A stretch of DNA of 64,000 nucleotides from VXRJ01 sp964636705 (GCA_964636705.1 CAZWUJ010000008.1:1-64000), one strand, 5' to 3'; positions 7,612 through 17,054 are shown, numbered from the stretch's first letter. The notes: a model not told the origin generated them from the letters alone. Translations and numbers: made by a program.

Positions 7612-8961
7612 GTGCACACATTCGTGAACCGAAGCAACGAGCTGGCCCTGCTCGATCGGCTCATGGCGTCGAACCACCGGGAGCTGCTGGTTATCTACGG
7701 GCGGCGCAGACTGGGCAAAACGGCGTTGTTGAGACACTTCGGCAACGGACGGCCGTTCGCCTACTTCGCATGCCCGCTGACCACCGCGGCGGAAGCGTTG
7801 AGGCTGTTCACCCGCGAGCTCGCGCGCGCGTTCGAGGATCCACTGCTGGCGCGCACGAGCTTCACGGGTTGGAGCGAAGCCGTCGAGTACGCGCTGGAGC
7901 GTTCCGCCCGGGAGCGAATGCCCTTGGTCTTCGACGAGTTCCCCTACCTCCAACGAAGCGTGCCTGGGATCGACTCCCTTCTGCAGCACGCCTGGGACGG
8001 ACGCGACGACGCCATCAAGCTGCTGCTCGCCGGATCGTCATTCTCGGTCATGGACGCCGCCGTGGCCGACCCGCGTGCACCCCTCTACGGACGTCGCACC
8101 GCGCAGCTCGAAGTACAACCGATGTCCTTCCGCGACGTGTCCGGCTTCTACCCGGACTGGTCGTTCGAGCAGCGCGCCGTCGCCTACGGACTCTTCGGCG
8201 GCGTCCCGGCCTACGCCGAGCAGGCGGCGCGGCACGTATCGCCCATCGAGGCGGCGCAGGCGCTCGCGCTCTCGCCAGCCGGAGCGCTGTACGCTGAACC
8301 CGAGTTCCTGGCTCGCGAAGAGCTGCGTGATCCCGGCGTGTACTTCGCCATCCTGCACGCCCTGGCAGGCGGGAAGACTCGCCCGAACGAGATCGCCCAG
8401 GACGCCGGGGTTCTTCGGACCAGCGTCGGAAAGTACCTCGATACGCTACGGCGCCTGCGCCTTGTCCGGCGGGAAACGCCGGTGTCCGAGTCCAGGCCCG
8501 AACGTTCACGCCGGAGCCTGTACCGGCTGGCCGACCCCTTGCTGCGTTTCTGGTTTCGGTACGTCTACCCCAACCGCTCGGCCCTGGAGGCAGGTCGGAG
8601 CCGGGATGCGCTCACGGCGATCGTCCTTCCGGATCTGGACACGTTCATGGGTCAGCCCTATGAGGACATCTGCCGCCAGCACGTGATCGAGAACGGGCAG
8701 CGACTGCTCGGCTGGCGGCCGCTACGCGTCGGCCGTTATTGGGACGCGCGGGTTGAGATCGATATCGTCGCCGTCGACGCGGCCGGCGAACGCGCCGCGT
8801 TCATCGAGTGCAAATGGGGGCGGTCCATCGACGTGGCGCGCGTTGTCCGCCGATTGCGGGAAAAGGCGCGCGCGGTCACCCTCTTCGCGGCCGCATCGCA
8901 CCGCCATCTCGTCATCAGCCGAACCGACGCGGACGACGAACACCATGTCCGTCTGGCCTGA
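7612..8961 (+). CDS. DUF234-type AAA ATPase with C-terminal nuclease-like domain
   Basis: 449-residue protein with a GTG start. The N-terminal P-loop ATPase has Walker A GRRRLGKT and Walker B LVFDEFPYL. A winged-helix-like segment follows (TRPNEIAQDAGV..TSVGKYLDTL), then a C-terminal DUF234 domain with VEIDIVAVD...FIECKWG, a pattern typical of PD-(D/E)XK nucleases. Family members are widespread in bacteria and archaea, often as orphan accessory genes, and their biological role is poorly known. FVNRSNELALLDRL begins right after the start, as in relatives, supporting the GTG. The gene sits beside the MNT-HEPN and Uma2 genes and has an AT-rich promoter region, which suggests horizontal arrival. 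Confidence 0.87.
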   Translation: MHTFVNRSNELALLDRLMASNHRELLVIYGRRRLGKTALLRHFGNGRPFAYFACPLTTAAEALRLFTRELARAFEDPLLARTSFTGWSEAVEYALERSARERMPLVFDEFPYLQRSVPGIDSLLQHAWDGRDDAIKLLLAGSSFSVMDAAVADPRAPLYGRRTAQLEVQPMSFRDVSGFYPDWSFEQRAVAYGLFGGVPAYAEQAARHVSPIEAAQALALSPAGALYAEPEFLAREELRDPGVYFAILHALAGGKTRPNEIAQDAGVLRTSVGKYLDTLRRLRLVRRETPVSESRPERSRRSLYRLADPLLRFWFRYVYPNRSALEAGRSRDALTAIVLPDLDTFMGQPYEDICRQHVIENGQRLLGWRPLRVGRYWDARVEIDIVAVDAAGERAAFIECKWGRSIDVARVVRRLREKARAVTLFAAASHRHLVISRTDADDEHHVRLA

Positions 8962-8973
8962 GGCCGCCCACGT

Positions 8974-9531
8974 TCACGACGAGAAGATGTCGTCCAGGTC
9001 GACCTCGAAGCCGGCGACCACGGCCGCGCGCAGCCGCTCGCCGCGTCCCAGCGTGCAGTCCAGCACGAGTGCGCCATCCCGCGGGCGCAGGATCGACACC
9101 GTCTCGGTCTCCGGGTCGACCAGCCAGTACTCCTTCACCCCGTGTCCGCCATACAGGCTCCGCTTGTAGCCGCGATCCCGGTCAGCGGTGGCGGGAGACA
9201 GGATCTCCACGACCAGATCGGGTGCGCCGCGGACGTTGTCGCCATTCCTCAACAGATGGTTGCGTTCCCGTGACACGAAGAGCAGATCCGGTTGTACGAC
9301 ATCAGTGTCGGACAACACCACGTCGCAGAGGGCGAAGTAGACCTTCCCGAGTGCACGTTCCTCAATGAACTGAGCCAGTCTCCTTCCCAGGCGAACCTGG
9401 ATTTCCTGGTGCTTCAGACTCGGGGCCGGCGTCAACAGGAGATCTCCGTCGAGTAACTCGTAGCGCCGGTCCGGCGGCGCGGTGCGGTAGTCCTCGTAAG
9501 TGAACTTCAGGGCTGGGTGTGCCGTGGTCAT
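8974..9531 (-). CDS. Uma2-family (DUF820) restriction-endonuclease-fold protein
   Basis: 185-residue member of the Uma2/DUF820 family, predicted PD-(D/E)XK nucleases of unknown role that proliferate in some bacterial genomes. Visible family landmarks are FTYEDY, YELLDGDL, VQPDLLFV (Asp), VVEILSPAT (Glu) and the C-terminal YWLVDPE. The start is the ATG at 9531; upstream in-frame codons translate repeat sequence. Its stop is only 12 bases from the convergent DUF234 ATPase stop. Confidence 0.85.
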   Translation of the reverse strand: MTTAHPALKFTYEDYRTAPPDRRYELLDGDLLLTPAPSLKHQEIQVRLGRRLAQFIEERALGKVYFALCDVVLSDTDVVQPDLLFVSRERNHLLRNGDNVRGAPDLVVEILSPATADRDRGYKRSLYGGHGVKEYWLVDPETETVSILRPRDGALVLDCTLGRGERLRAAVVAGFEVDLDDIFSS

Positions 9532-9666
9532 GGGTCTGTCCCGTCTAGTGCCGGTGACCGCAACCATCATCATAGCGCGCCCCGCCGCGGCCATGGCGCC
9601 GAACGGCTGCGGGGCGACGGTTGTGTCCGTAGCGACGGATCCGATCGATGGGGAACTGGTTCTGTG

Positions 9667-9752
9667 CCGGCCTGGAGGGCGGCGCACCGGGCGGAGGCGG
9701 CGCCGTTTCGAGCCTGCGCGCGATTCACGGCCGGCCTGGAGGCCGGCGCACC
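9667..9752. repeat. Two copies of the palindromic intergenic repeat
   Basis: Copies at 9667-9689 (one arm base changed) and 9730-9752 of the unit GCCGGCCTGGAGGCCGGC followed by GCACC. They lie between the Uma2 start and the terminator of the TonB receptor gene. The rest of the 310-base gap (9532-9841) holds no recognisable gene. Confidence 0.8.
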
Positions 9753-9792
9753 AAAAAAGAAGGGCCGGTGGGGGAAGCTCCCCCACCGGCCC
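9753..9792 (-). terminator. Rho-independent terminator of the TonB receptor gene
   Basis: Perfect 13-base stem (arms 9762-9774 and 9780-9792, GGGCCGGTGGGGG type) with the five-base loop AAGCT. Read on the minus strand it is followed by TTCTTTTTT. It lies 50 bases past the TonB receptor stop. Confidence 0.9.
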
Positions 9793-9841
9793 GAGCGAAA
9801 CGGACACGCGCCCTGGCGGGCGCGTCAGCCCGAAGGACGGA

Positions 9842-12800
9842 CTACCAGTTCAACTGGAACGCCGTCCGCAGCAACCGGCCCTGGAGCAGGCGCGTCGGCC
9901 GCCCCAAGGCGCCGCCGTACCCCTCCGACTCGTCGACCTGCACGGCCGCGTTCAGCAGGTTGTAGATGTCCGCCTGCACCGACGACTGAAAGCCGCCGAA
10001 CCGGAAGATCTTCCGGATGGCCATGTCCACCTGTGTCCAGTAGGGCAGGAAGTTCGTGCCCGGCTCGTACAACACCACCGTCGGACGCCTTGTCGGTGAG
10101 CCATGCGGGATGTAGGCGTTCGGCACGCTCCAGAGCGCTTCGCGCTCGCCACCGGAGTACGCCTGAATCGAGCCGCTGAGCTCGAAGTCGTACGGCAGCG
10201 GATAGGTGGCGAAGAGCTTGAAGTCGTTACGGAACGGCATGCCCCGCTCGCTCTGGTTGCAGAAGACGCCGCCGCGGCGGATGCCTTCATCGGCGCCGCG
10301 AATCGGATCCTCGACGCTAACGCCGTTCGGGTCCACCGTCAGGCCGCACGTATCCTGGATGTTCTGGCTCGCCGTCCAGCCCCCGAAGACGTTCCCACCG
10401 TTCGGCAGCCGGGCGTTGATGCTCACCTCCAGGCCGTTGTAGTAGGTGCGGTTGATGTCCGAGGTGACGTCGTAGTTGTCGACCAGTCCGCGGAAGGCCG
10501 GATCCAGGTCGAACGCCAGGATCGGGTTCGGCCGGAGCTGGATGTCCTGGCCGAGGCCGCGGAGACGGGCGATGTGGCCGCTCGGATCATCGAAGTTGAT
10601 GTGGAACGGAATCCAGCTTCCGCATGGCACGCCCGCCTGCGCGGTCGTTGGGTTGCACGACTGCAGCGCCAGGTTGCTCCGCGCCTCGATGTCGGAGAAG
10701 ATGCGGCGGTAGTAGCCGACGTTCAGCGACACGCGCGGCAGCAGCTCGTGCTGGACGCCTACGTTGTACTCCCAGTTGAACTCGCGCTGGAGGTTCTCGT
10801 CGGGCCGTGAGCCGGACACCGCAAGTCCGCCCTCCCGGAACACGGCGGTGTTACCCACCAGACCTACCTCGTGGTCCTGCGGGATCCCGTCGTAGTTTGT
10901 GCTCAGGTAGAACTCCGGCGATGCCGGCAGGCCCATCAGATCCGCCGCCGTGGCGCACGCCACCGCCGGGGAGCCATCGTCACCGGTCTCGTGGACCGCC
11001 GGGTTCATGGCGCAGTCGAACCAGGCGCGGTCGTCGGTGACCTGTCGGTAGGGCGAGTAGCGCTCGGAGTGGCCGCTCGCGTACGGGCGCATGTACTTGT
11101 TCATCGAGAACTTCAGCGCCGTCCGCGCATCGCCGAACAGGTCGTAGGTCACGCTGAACCGGGGCACTACGTCGTCCCAGTAGGGCAGGGCCGGGATGTC
11201 GGGGGCGGCCCGCGCGCTGATCCACCGGCCGGCCGCCAGATCGCCCGTGCGGTAGGTGTTGGTCACCGACTCGAAGTGGTCCCACCGGACGCCGGCATTG
11301 ACCGTCAGCCGGTCGATCGTCCAGGTGTCCTGCACGTACAGGCCGCGGTCAGCCCGCACCGTCGCATTCCAGCTCGTCGGCGTGTTGTAGGCACGAAGCA
11401 CGTGCCTGGCCTCGCACGCCATCGACGGGTCGCATGGCTGCGGCAGACCGTTGCGCGGCCGGATGTACGAGTTGCCCGGAACGTCACGGCTGTCGCCGTC
11501 GTTGCCCATCGACCACTGCAGGCCCACCTTGAAGTTGTGCGACCCGGTGACGTACGAGAACGATGCGTTCGGATAGAAGCGATCCGACGGCGTGATCCAG
11601 ACGTTGCCGAAGTAGTTGTTGGTCCGGAGCGCACGGCCCGTGTCATAGATCGGGAGGTTCGCGAACCAATCCCCGGTCTGGTTGTAGCTCGCGGGCCAGT
11701 AGCAGGGCGAGGCGATGCACGTCCGCAGGTCGGCCGGCACGTCGGGCAGCAGGTTCGGCACCGTGAAGCCCTCGGGATAGACCTCGGCCAGCGCATCGGG
11801 CGGCTGCGACGAGATGAGGAGCCGCTCGTAGACCTGCGAGTAGCCCACCTCGAGCAGCGCGCGGCTGCTGATGGTCGACGTCCACTTCGCCTGGAACGTG
11901 TGGTAGTTGGCGTGGCCCGGGTCACGAAGGCCGGCGGCCTGGATCGGCTCGACGGTGGCCGCGAACTCCCGCTTCTTCCACTTGAAGATGCGGTCGAGAT
12001 ACGCGCTCACCTTGTTGCGCTGCGACACCTGCGCCGTCAGGCGGAACAGGGCGCTGCGAACGTGCTGCTCGGAAACCGCGCGCTCCGCCGATTCGACCGC
12101 CGGATGGTCGCCGACGCACCCGGTGCTGGTGTTCGGGTCCTCGCAGGTGATGCGCGAGCCACGCTTGAAGTAGTCCTCGATGACCTCCGGCGCCACGTCC
12201 GTCCGCAGGGTCGGCGCAAAGGCGCCGGCGAACAGCTCGTCCACCGAGATGGCGCGGGCCGACGTGAAGTACCACAGGCGGTCCTGAATGATCGGTCCGC
12301 CGACGGCGGGGTTGATGTCGTGGATGTTCGTGACGCCCTGGTTCGACGTCAGGCCGAGATCCTGCATCGTTTGCGTGAAGTTGTCGGCCTGCCAGCTCTC
12401 GTTCAGCGTGAAGCCGACGTAGTTCGTCCCGCTGAGCTGGTTGCCGCCGTCCTTCGGGATCATGTTCAGACGCAGCCCGCCGGCCGCCACCTCGGCGTTG
12501 TTGCCCGAGGTGGTCATCGCCATCTCCTGGCTCAGCGCCTGGTTGTTGTAGTTCATGATCAGGCCGTCGGCCATCTGCGAGTTCACGATCATGCCGTCCA
12601 CCTGCATGGTGGTGTGCCGCGGGGTGGCCCCGTGCACCGACATCCGGACCTGCTCCATCATCTGCGCCCCACCGACGTCGGGACGCGTCAGGCGCACGCC
12701 CTGCGCGAGGTAGCCGATCGACTGCGTGTTCCGCGTCGTCGGCAGCGAGTCCAGAACCTCGCGCTCCACGACCTCGATCCGGGCCGCGCTCTGCACGTCG

Positions 12801-13174
12801 ACGACCGGCGCCTCGCCGGAAACCGTCACCGTCTCTTCGAGCGCGCCGACCGAGAGCTGGCCGTCGATCGTGACGTTCGTCGCGGCCGGAACCTGGATTC
12901 CCTCCTGCACGAACGTCGAGAAGCCGGGCAGCGTCATGGTGACGGTGTAGGTGCCTGGCAACAGGGCGATGATGTTGTACCGGCCGGCCCCGTCGGTGAT
13001 CGCGACGCGCGACCCCTCAATCAGGACCGGACTGGCGGCTTCCACGGTGACGCCCGGCAGGACGCCGCCCGTGTTGTCGGTGACTTCACCAATCAGAGCA
13101 GCGCCCTGGGCGAAGCCGGTGGCCGGCAGCATCAGCACGGCCGCTCCGACAAGGAACAATTTCACGGTTCGCAT
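9842..13174 (-). CDS. TonB-dependent receptor, Oar-like, with N-terminal carboxypeptidase-regulatory domain
   Basis: Large outer-membrane receptor, 1110 residues, for TonB-driven uptake of an unknown substrate. A signal peptide (about residues 1-22, ending GFAQ) precedes a CarboxypepD_reg-like beta-sandwich (GEVTDNTGGVLPGVTVE...GTYTVTMTLPGF), then a plug domain and a long beta-barrel. The end motif (LLRTAFQLNW) finishes in an aromatic residue, as expected for outer-membrane insertion. This architecture is greatly expanded in Acidobacteriota. The start is the ATG at 13174, with AAGGAGG nine bases upstream; a TTG one codon earlier is less likely. A partial duplication of its leader lies just upstream, and a strong terminator follows. 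Confidence 0.92.
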   Translation of the reverse strand: MRTVKLFLVGAAVLMLPATGFAQGAALIGEVTDNTGGVLPGVTVEAASPVLIEGSRVAITDGAGRYNIIALLPGTYTVTMTLPGFSTFVQEGIQVPAATNVTIDGQLSVGALEETVTVSGEAPVVDVQSAARIEVVEREVLDSLPTTRNTQSIGYLAQGVRLTRPDVGGAQMMEQVRMSVHGATPRHTTMQVDGMIVNSQMADGLIMNYNNQALSQEMAMTTSGNNAEVAAGGLRLNMIPKDGGNQLSGTNYVGFTLNESWQADNFTQTMQDLGLTSNQGVTNIHDINPAVGGPIIQDRLWYFTSARAISVDELFAGAFAPTLRTDVAPEVIEDYFKRGSRITCEDPNTSTGCVGDHPAVESAERAVSEQHVRSALFRLTAQVSQRNKVSAYLDRIFKWKKREFAATVEPIQAAGLRDPGHANYHTFQAKWTSTISSRALLEVGYSQVYERLLISSQPPDALAEVYPEGFTVPNLLPDVPADLRTCIASPCYWPASYNQTGDWFANLPIYDTGRALRTNNYFGNVWITPSDRFYPNASFSYVTGSHNFKVGLQWSMGNDGDSRDVPGNSYIRPRNGLPQPCDPSMACEARHVLRAYNTPTSWNATVRADRGLYVQDTWTIDRLTVNAGVRWDHFESVTNTYRTGDLAAGRWISARAAPDIPALPYWDDVVPRFSVTYDLFGDARTALKFSMNKYMRPYASGHSERYSPYRQVTDDRAWFDCAMNPAVHETGDDGSPAVACATAADLMGLPASPEFYLSTNYDGIPQDHEVGLVGNTAVFREGGLAVSGSRPDENLQREFNWEYNVGVQHELLPRVSLNVGYYRRIFSDIEARSNLALQSCNPTTAQAGVPCGSWIPFHINFDDPSGHIARLRGLGQDIQLRPNPILAFDLDPAFRGLVDNYDVTSDINRTYYNGLEVSINARLPNGGNVFGGWTASQNIQDTCGLTVDPNGVSVEDPIRGADEGIRRGGVFCNQSERGMPFRNDFKLFATYPLPYDFELSGSIQAYSGGEREALWSVPNAYIPHGSPTRRPTVVLYEPGTNFLPYWTQVDMAIRKIFRFGGFQSSVQADIYNLLNAAVQVDESEGYGGALGRPTRLLQGRLLRTAFQLNW

Positions 13175-13291
13175 CAAGTGTGTCCTCCTTGGTCCGCGTC
13201 AAGCAGTGTCAGATCTAGCCAACACCGCGCAAACCCGCGAAAGCTACCACAAATGTGTGGCTCGCATCAAGGGTGTTCTCCCTGGTCAGCG
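13166..13291. repeat. 93-bp-spaced duplication of the TonB receptor leader
   Basis: The segment holding the start codon and Shine-Dalgarno of the TonB receptor (13166-13198) is repeated with a few substitutions at 13259-13291, 93 bases away. Shared text includes TCGCATCAAG and GGTC..GCGT. Only the copy next to the gene leads into the receptor reading frame. Confidence 0.65.
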
Positions 13292-13549
13292 TGCAGGCAA
13301 CATGCCCACACCAAGGCCAGCGCGGCCGGGTGCAGTTAAGCAACATCCGTGCCAAGTTGCAAGAAACCGGTCGTGAAACATGGCGCCTGCCGCCGTGGGG
13401 CAGAGTTTTTCTGGATTTCTCGCCGGTTCCCGAGGCCTATCGGCCACCCTTCGTCACGACGGCGCGCGCCCTCAGGTGACGCACCGTATCCAATCTCTTG
13501 GTGCAGTCAATCCAATGGCGTGGATCTGCCGCCGCCGTGCCCGCAACGC
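13175..13549. other. Intergenic region upstream of the TonB receptor
   Basis: 375 bases between the TonB receptor start and the stop of the upstream PQQ dehydrogenase. It holds the leader duplication and small leader ORF described separately. Beyond about 13300 no gene, strong promoter box or terminator hairpin was recognised; the receptor promoter must lie here. Confidence 0.6.
13244..13267 (-). CDS. Seven-codon leader ORF in the duplicated leader
   Basis: In the upstream leader copy the ATG at 13267 keeps a GGGAGA ribosome-binding sequence nine bases before it, but the frame reads MRATHLW and stops with TAG. It may simply be a decayed duplicate of the receptor start. It could also act as a translated leader upstream of the receptor. 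Nothing in the sequence decides between these. Confidence 0.3.
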   Translation of the reverse strand: MRATHLW

Positions 13550-15691
13550 TCAAGGCAGTCGGAACACCCACAACGCCGACGCCCGGTCCGTCGGATTCCG
13601 GATCTCCGGCACCAGCCGGCCGTAGCTGGTCGACTGGTAGCCGCCGCTCCCGACGACTACCGCGAGGTACTGCCGTCCGTCGACGGCGAAGGTGATCGGC
13701 GGCGCGCTCGGCACTTCGTTCAGCCGCACGTCCCAGAGCTGCTCCCCGGTCGACGCATCGAACGCCGCCACCCGGCGGTCGAGCGATCCCGCAAACAGCA
13801 GCCCACCGCCCGTCGCCAGCGCCCCCGAGGTGAGCGGCGCGCGCTGCCGCGTAATCCACGCGGTTTCGCCGGTCTCCAGATTGAGCGCCTCGATCCGGCC
13901 GTAGTTGCCATCACCCTCCGGCCGCGGGCGCACCGTCCACCGCACGCCGGTCGACAGGCTGCCCCGCTCGCCTTCCGGCACCGGCACCAGGTCCATGCAC
14001 GCTTCGACGATCGGGACGTACACGACGGCCGAAGTCGGATCGAGCGCCGTCGGCAGCCAGCCCCGACCGCCGCTGACGTGCGGGCAGAGCGTCTTGGTCT
14101 GGCCGTCCCCCGGGATGAGGGTCGGGTCCTGCAACTTCGCGCCCGTCACCGGATCGATGTGCGTGATGCCGGTCTGCAAGCCCATGTCGAGCGACGTGAT
14201 GTACTTGCCGGTCTCCGCATCCAGGAAGTCGTAGATCGCCTGCTTGCCGACCGTCACCACCATGCGCGTCCGGTCGCCGGCATCGGCCCCCGGCCCGCCC
14301 GACGGCAGCTCGACCACCTGGCGCTCGAAGGCCCAGTCGAGATCCCACTGTCCGTTCGCCTGGTGCTGGAAATGCCAGACCAGCTCTCCCGTGTCCGGAT
14401 TCAGCGCGAGCGTCGTGTCGAGGTACAGCGCGTCGTTGTTGACGCCCGGCAAGGGCGCGAGGTCGCGGAGAGGGCCGGTGTCGTAGGTGTTGCCCGGCCC
14501 GAAGAGGGCGAGATTGTTCACCGGGTCGTAGCTGCCCGGGATCCAGACGGATGCGCCGTTCCGCGCCTCGCGCGACAGGCCGTTCCAGGTGTGGCCGCCG
14601 GGATCGTCCGGACCCGGGATGGTCCCGAAGCGCCAGGCCTCTTCGCCGGTGTCCGCATCCAGCGCGACGATGTAGTTGCCTCCCCCGGCCCGCCCGGTCG
14701 TGCCCACCATCACCTTCCCGCGCGCGACGAGCGGACCGCCGGTCATCCGGAGGCCGGCCTCGAGGTCGCCCACCGGCGTATCCCAAACGACGTCACCGGA
14801 CTTTGCGTCGAGGGCGACGATGTGCGCGTCGGAGGTGGGCACGTAGAGCCGGCTGCCGTGGATCGAGATGCTCCGCTTGATGCTGCTCGGCACGCCGCGC
14901 GGCAGGCGGCGCGCGTACTCCCAGAGCAGATCGCCGGTCGCGGCGTTGAAGGCCTGCACGTGATCGCCGTAGCCATGAACGAAGAGCACGCCGTCGTGGG
15001 CTATCGGCGTTGCCTGGTTCGGCCCCGCCGGCAGCGACCAGGTCCAGGCGACACGCAGCTCGCCGACGTTCTCCGGCGTGATCCGATCGAGCGGCGAATA
15101 ACCGGTGCCGTCGTACGTGCGCCGCCAGAGCAGCCAGCTCTCGGCGGGCGGATCCAGAAGCATCGCGTCCGTCACCGGGCGCATCCGGTCGAGCGGGTTG
15201 GGCGCTTCGGGCCACGGTGGAATCACCGCCCCCGGCGCCAGTCCACCTCCGCCCGCGGAGGGCCAGCGCGGCGGCCCGAGCGCCGCGAGCGCCGTAACGT
15301 CGGCGGGCAGCTCGGTGTCTCCAGCGTCCGTCTCGTTTTCCTGGAACATGTAGGCCAGCAGCGCCGCGTAGGTCTCGTCCGGCAGCGAGCCCGGCCGATC
15401 CTGCGGCATCGTGTCGCGGAGCACGATGAAGAGCTCCGACGGCGGCCGCCGCCGCCAGCGCAGGCGAAAATCTTCACCCTTGATGGGGAGCGCGAACTCG
15501 CCGTCATCGAGGTGTTCTCCATGGCAGGCCGCGCAGTACTGGCGGTACGCCGTTTCGCCCGCCGCCGCCTGTTCCACGGTGTAGCTGAGAGGTGTCGCCT
15601 GACCGCCGCCCCGCTGGGCGTGGGCCTCCGACGCGAGCAGTCCCGACAGGGCGAACGTTGCCGCTGCAATCGAGAGAGTCATCTTGGTCAT
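13550..15691 (-). CDS. PQQ-dependent quinohaemoprotein dehydrogenase with N-terminal haem domain
   Basis: Exported 713-residue protein. Signal peptide about residues 1-25 (ending AHAQ), a c-type haem motif CAACH at residues 53-57, then an eight-bladed PQQ beta-propeller with repeated W-motif segments (VAWTWSL, TGDLLWEY, TGELVWHF, ITRQRAPLTSGALATGGGLL). It resembles quinohaemoprotein alcohol or sugar dehydrogenases, but the haem is N-terminal rather than at the usual C-terminus. Electrons would pass from PQQ to the haem and then to periplasmic acceptors. The substrate cannot be told. A second Met at residue 4 could also serve as start. A repeat-bearing gap separates it from the upstream frc gene. 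Confidence 0.85.
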   Translation of the reverse strand: MTKMTLSIAAATFALSGLLASEAHAQRGGGQATPLSYTVEQAAAGETAYRQYCAACHGEHLDDGEFALPIKGEDFRLRWRRRPPSELFIVLRDTMPQDRPGSLPDETYAALLAYMFQENETDAGDTELPADVTALAALGPPRWPSAGGGGLAPGAVIPPWPEAPNPLDRMRPVTDAMLLDPPAESWLLWRRTYDGTGYSPLDRITPENVGELRVAWTWSLPAGPNQATPIAHDGVLFVHGYGDHVQAFNAATGDLLWEYARRLPRGVPSSIKRSISIHGSRLYVPTSDAHIVALDAKSGDVVWDTPVGDLEAGLRMTGGPLVARGKVMVGTTGRAGGGNYIVALDADTGEEAWRFGTIPGPDDPGGHTWNGLSREARNGASVWIPGSYDPVNNLALFGPGNTYDTGPLRDLAPLPGVNNDALYLDTTLALNPDTGELVWHFQHQANGQWDLDWAFERQVVELPSGGPGADAGDRTRMVVTVGKQAIYDFLDAETGKYITSLDMGLQTGITHIDPVTGAKLQDPTLIPGDGQTKTLCPHVSGGRGWLPTALDPTSAVVYVPIVEACMDLVPVPEGERGSLSTGVRWTVRPRPEGDGNYGRIEALNLETGETAWITRQRAPLTSGALATGGGLLFAGSLDRRVAAFDASTGEQLWDVRLNEVPSAPPITFAVDGRQYLAVVVGSGGYQSTSYGRLVPEIRNPTDRASALWVFRLP

Positions 15692-15771
15692 ACGCGCATT
15701 CTAGCCGTCATCGGGCCCGTTGATCGTGTCGCGCACCGTCGACGTGCGACGTTTGCGGGCTGGGGGCTAAT

Positions 15772-15807
15772 GCCGGCCTGGAGGCCGGCGCACCAGGCCG
15801 GCGCACC
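15772..15807. repeat. Palindromic intergenic repeat next to the frc stop
   Basis: One full copy of the GCCGGCCTGGAGGCCGGC unit plus GCACC (15772-15794) and a half copy (15795-15807). The stop codon of frc (15810-15812) lies two bases beyond it. Confidence 0.8.
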
Positions 15808-15809
15808 GG

Positions 15810-17054
15810 CTAGACGGCGCCGGAGGATCGGGCGGCGGAGATCTGCTCCGGCGTCATGCCGACGACTTCCGCCAGGATCTCGTCGGTGTGCTCGCCCAGC
15901 AGCGGCGACCGGACCACATCAGCGGGGGAATCGGAGAGCTTGACGGGGTTGCCGACGGTGAGATAGGCACCGCGTTCCGGGTGATCGACCTCGACGACGG
16001 TGCCGGTCGCGCGAAGCGACGGCTCCTCGGCGAGTTCCTTCATGGAGAGGACAGGGCCGCACGGAACGTTGAGCGGGTTCAGGATCTCCATGACTTCGAA
16101 CTTGGTCTTCGTCATGGTCCACTTCTCGATCTCCGCGAACAGGGCGTCGAGCTTCGCGAGACGCGCCTCCGGCGTGTTCCACTGCGGGTCGGAGAGCCAG
16201 TCCTCGTGGCCGATCACGCGGGCCAGACCATCAAACGCGGCGGCCTGGGTGATGATGTAGATGTAGGCGTTGGGATCGTCCTCCCACCCCTTGCACTTGA
16301 CGATCCAGCCGGGCTGGCCGCCGCCCGACGCATTGCCCGACCGAGGGGTCGCGTCGCCAAACGCGCCGTTCGGATACTGCGGGTATTCCTTGAGGGGGCC
16401 GTGGGCCAGGCGCTGTTGATCGCGCAGCTTGACGCGACACAGATTGAGCACGCCATCCTGCATGGCGCAGACGACCCGCTGCCCGCGGCCGGTCCTCTCG
16501 CGCTGGAACAGCGCGGTCACGATGCCGACCGCGAGGTGCAGCCCCGTGCCGGAATCGCCGATCTGGGCGCCCGTCACGGTCGGCGGGCCGTCATCGAAAC
16601 CGGTGGTGCTGGCGCCGCCTCCGGCGCACTGGGCCACGTTCTCGTACACCTTGCAGTCCTCGTAGGGGCCGGGGCCGAATCCCTTGACCGAGGCGTAGAT
16701 GATCCGCGGATTGATTTCCTGGATCCGCTCCCAACTGAAGCCCATCCGGTCGAGCGCGCCGGGCGCGAAGTTCTCCGCCAGGACGTCGCAACTCTCGATC
16801 AGCCGGGTGAAGATCTGCCTGCCCGCCTCTGACTTCGTGTTGATCGTGATGCTCCGCTTGTTGTGGTTGAGCATCGTGAAATAGAGGCTGTCGACGCCGG
16901 GGATGTCGCGGAGCTGACCACGGGTGGCGTCGCCCACGCCGGGACGCTCCACCTTGATCACGTCGGCGCCGAACCAGCCGAGTAGTTGCGTGCAGGTAGG
17001 TCCTGACTGCACGTGGGTCATGTCGAGCACACGGATGCCCTCAAGCGCTTTCAT
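15810..17054 (-). CDS. frc: Formyl-CoA:oxalate CoA-transferase
   Basis: Class III CoA-transferase moving CoA between formate and oxalate, the activating step of oxalate breakdown. The 414-residue protein follows the E. coli Frc sequence closely throughout: VQSGPTCTQ, ADVIKVERPGVGD, YFTMLN, YENVAQ, GRGQRV, KLRDQQRL, GGGQPGWI and LLGEHT. The catalytic Asp is residue 167 in QIGDSGTG. No oxalyl-CoA decarboxylase gene is adjacent, so a broader carboxylic-acid CoA-transferase role cannot be excluded. It follows a PanE-like reductase and a secreted protein gene on the same strand, with 68 bases between frc and the reductase. Confidence 0.88.
   Translation of the reverse strand: MKALEGIRVLDMTHVQSGPTCTQLLGWFGADVIKVERPGVGDATRGQLRDIPGVDSLYFTMLNHNKRSITINTKSEAGRQIFTRLIESCDVLAENFAPGALDRMGFSWERIQEINPRIIYASVKGFGPGPYEDCKVYENVAQCAGGGASTTGFDDGPPTVTGAQIGDSGTGLHLAVGIVTALFQRERTGRGQRVVCAMQDGVLNLCRVKLRDQQRLAHGPLKEYPQYPNGAFGDATPRSGNASGGGQPGWIVKCKGWEDDPNAYIYIITQAAAFDGLARVIGHEDWLSDPQWNTPEARLAKLDALFAEIEKWTMTKTKFEVMEILNPLNVPCGPVLSMKELAEEPSLRATGTVVEVDHPERGAYLTVGNPVKLSDSPADVVRSPLLGEHTDEILAEVVGMTPEQISAARSSGAV

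Noticed and set aside
10871..13339. 822-codon plus-strand open frame opposite the TonB receptor
   Set aside because: Shadow of the receptor gene; composition rich in Arg, His and Val with no domains.
13349..15943. 864-codon plus-strand open frame opposite the PQQ dehydrogenase
   Set aside because: Shadow frame; the minus strand carries signal peptide, haem motif and propeller repeats.
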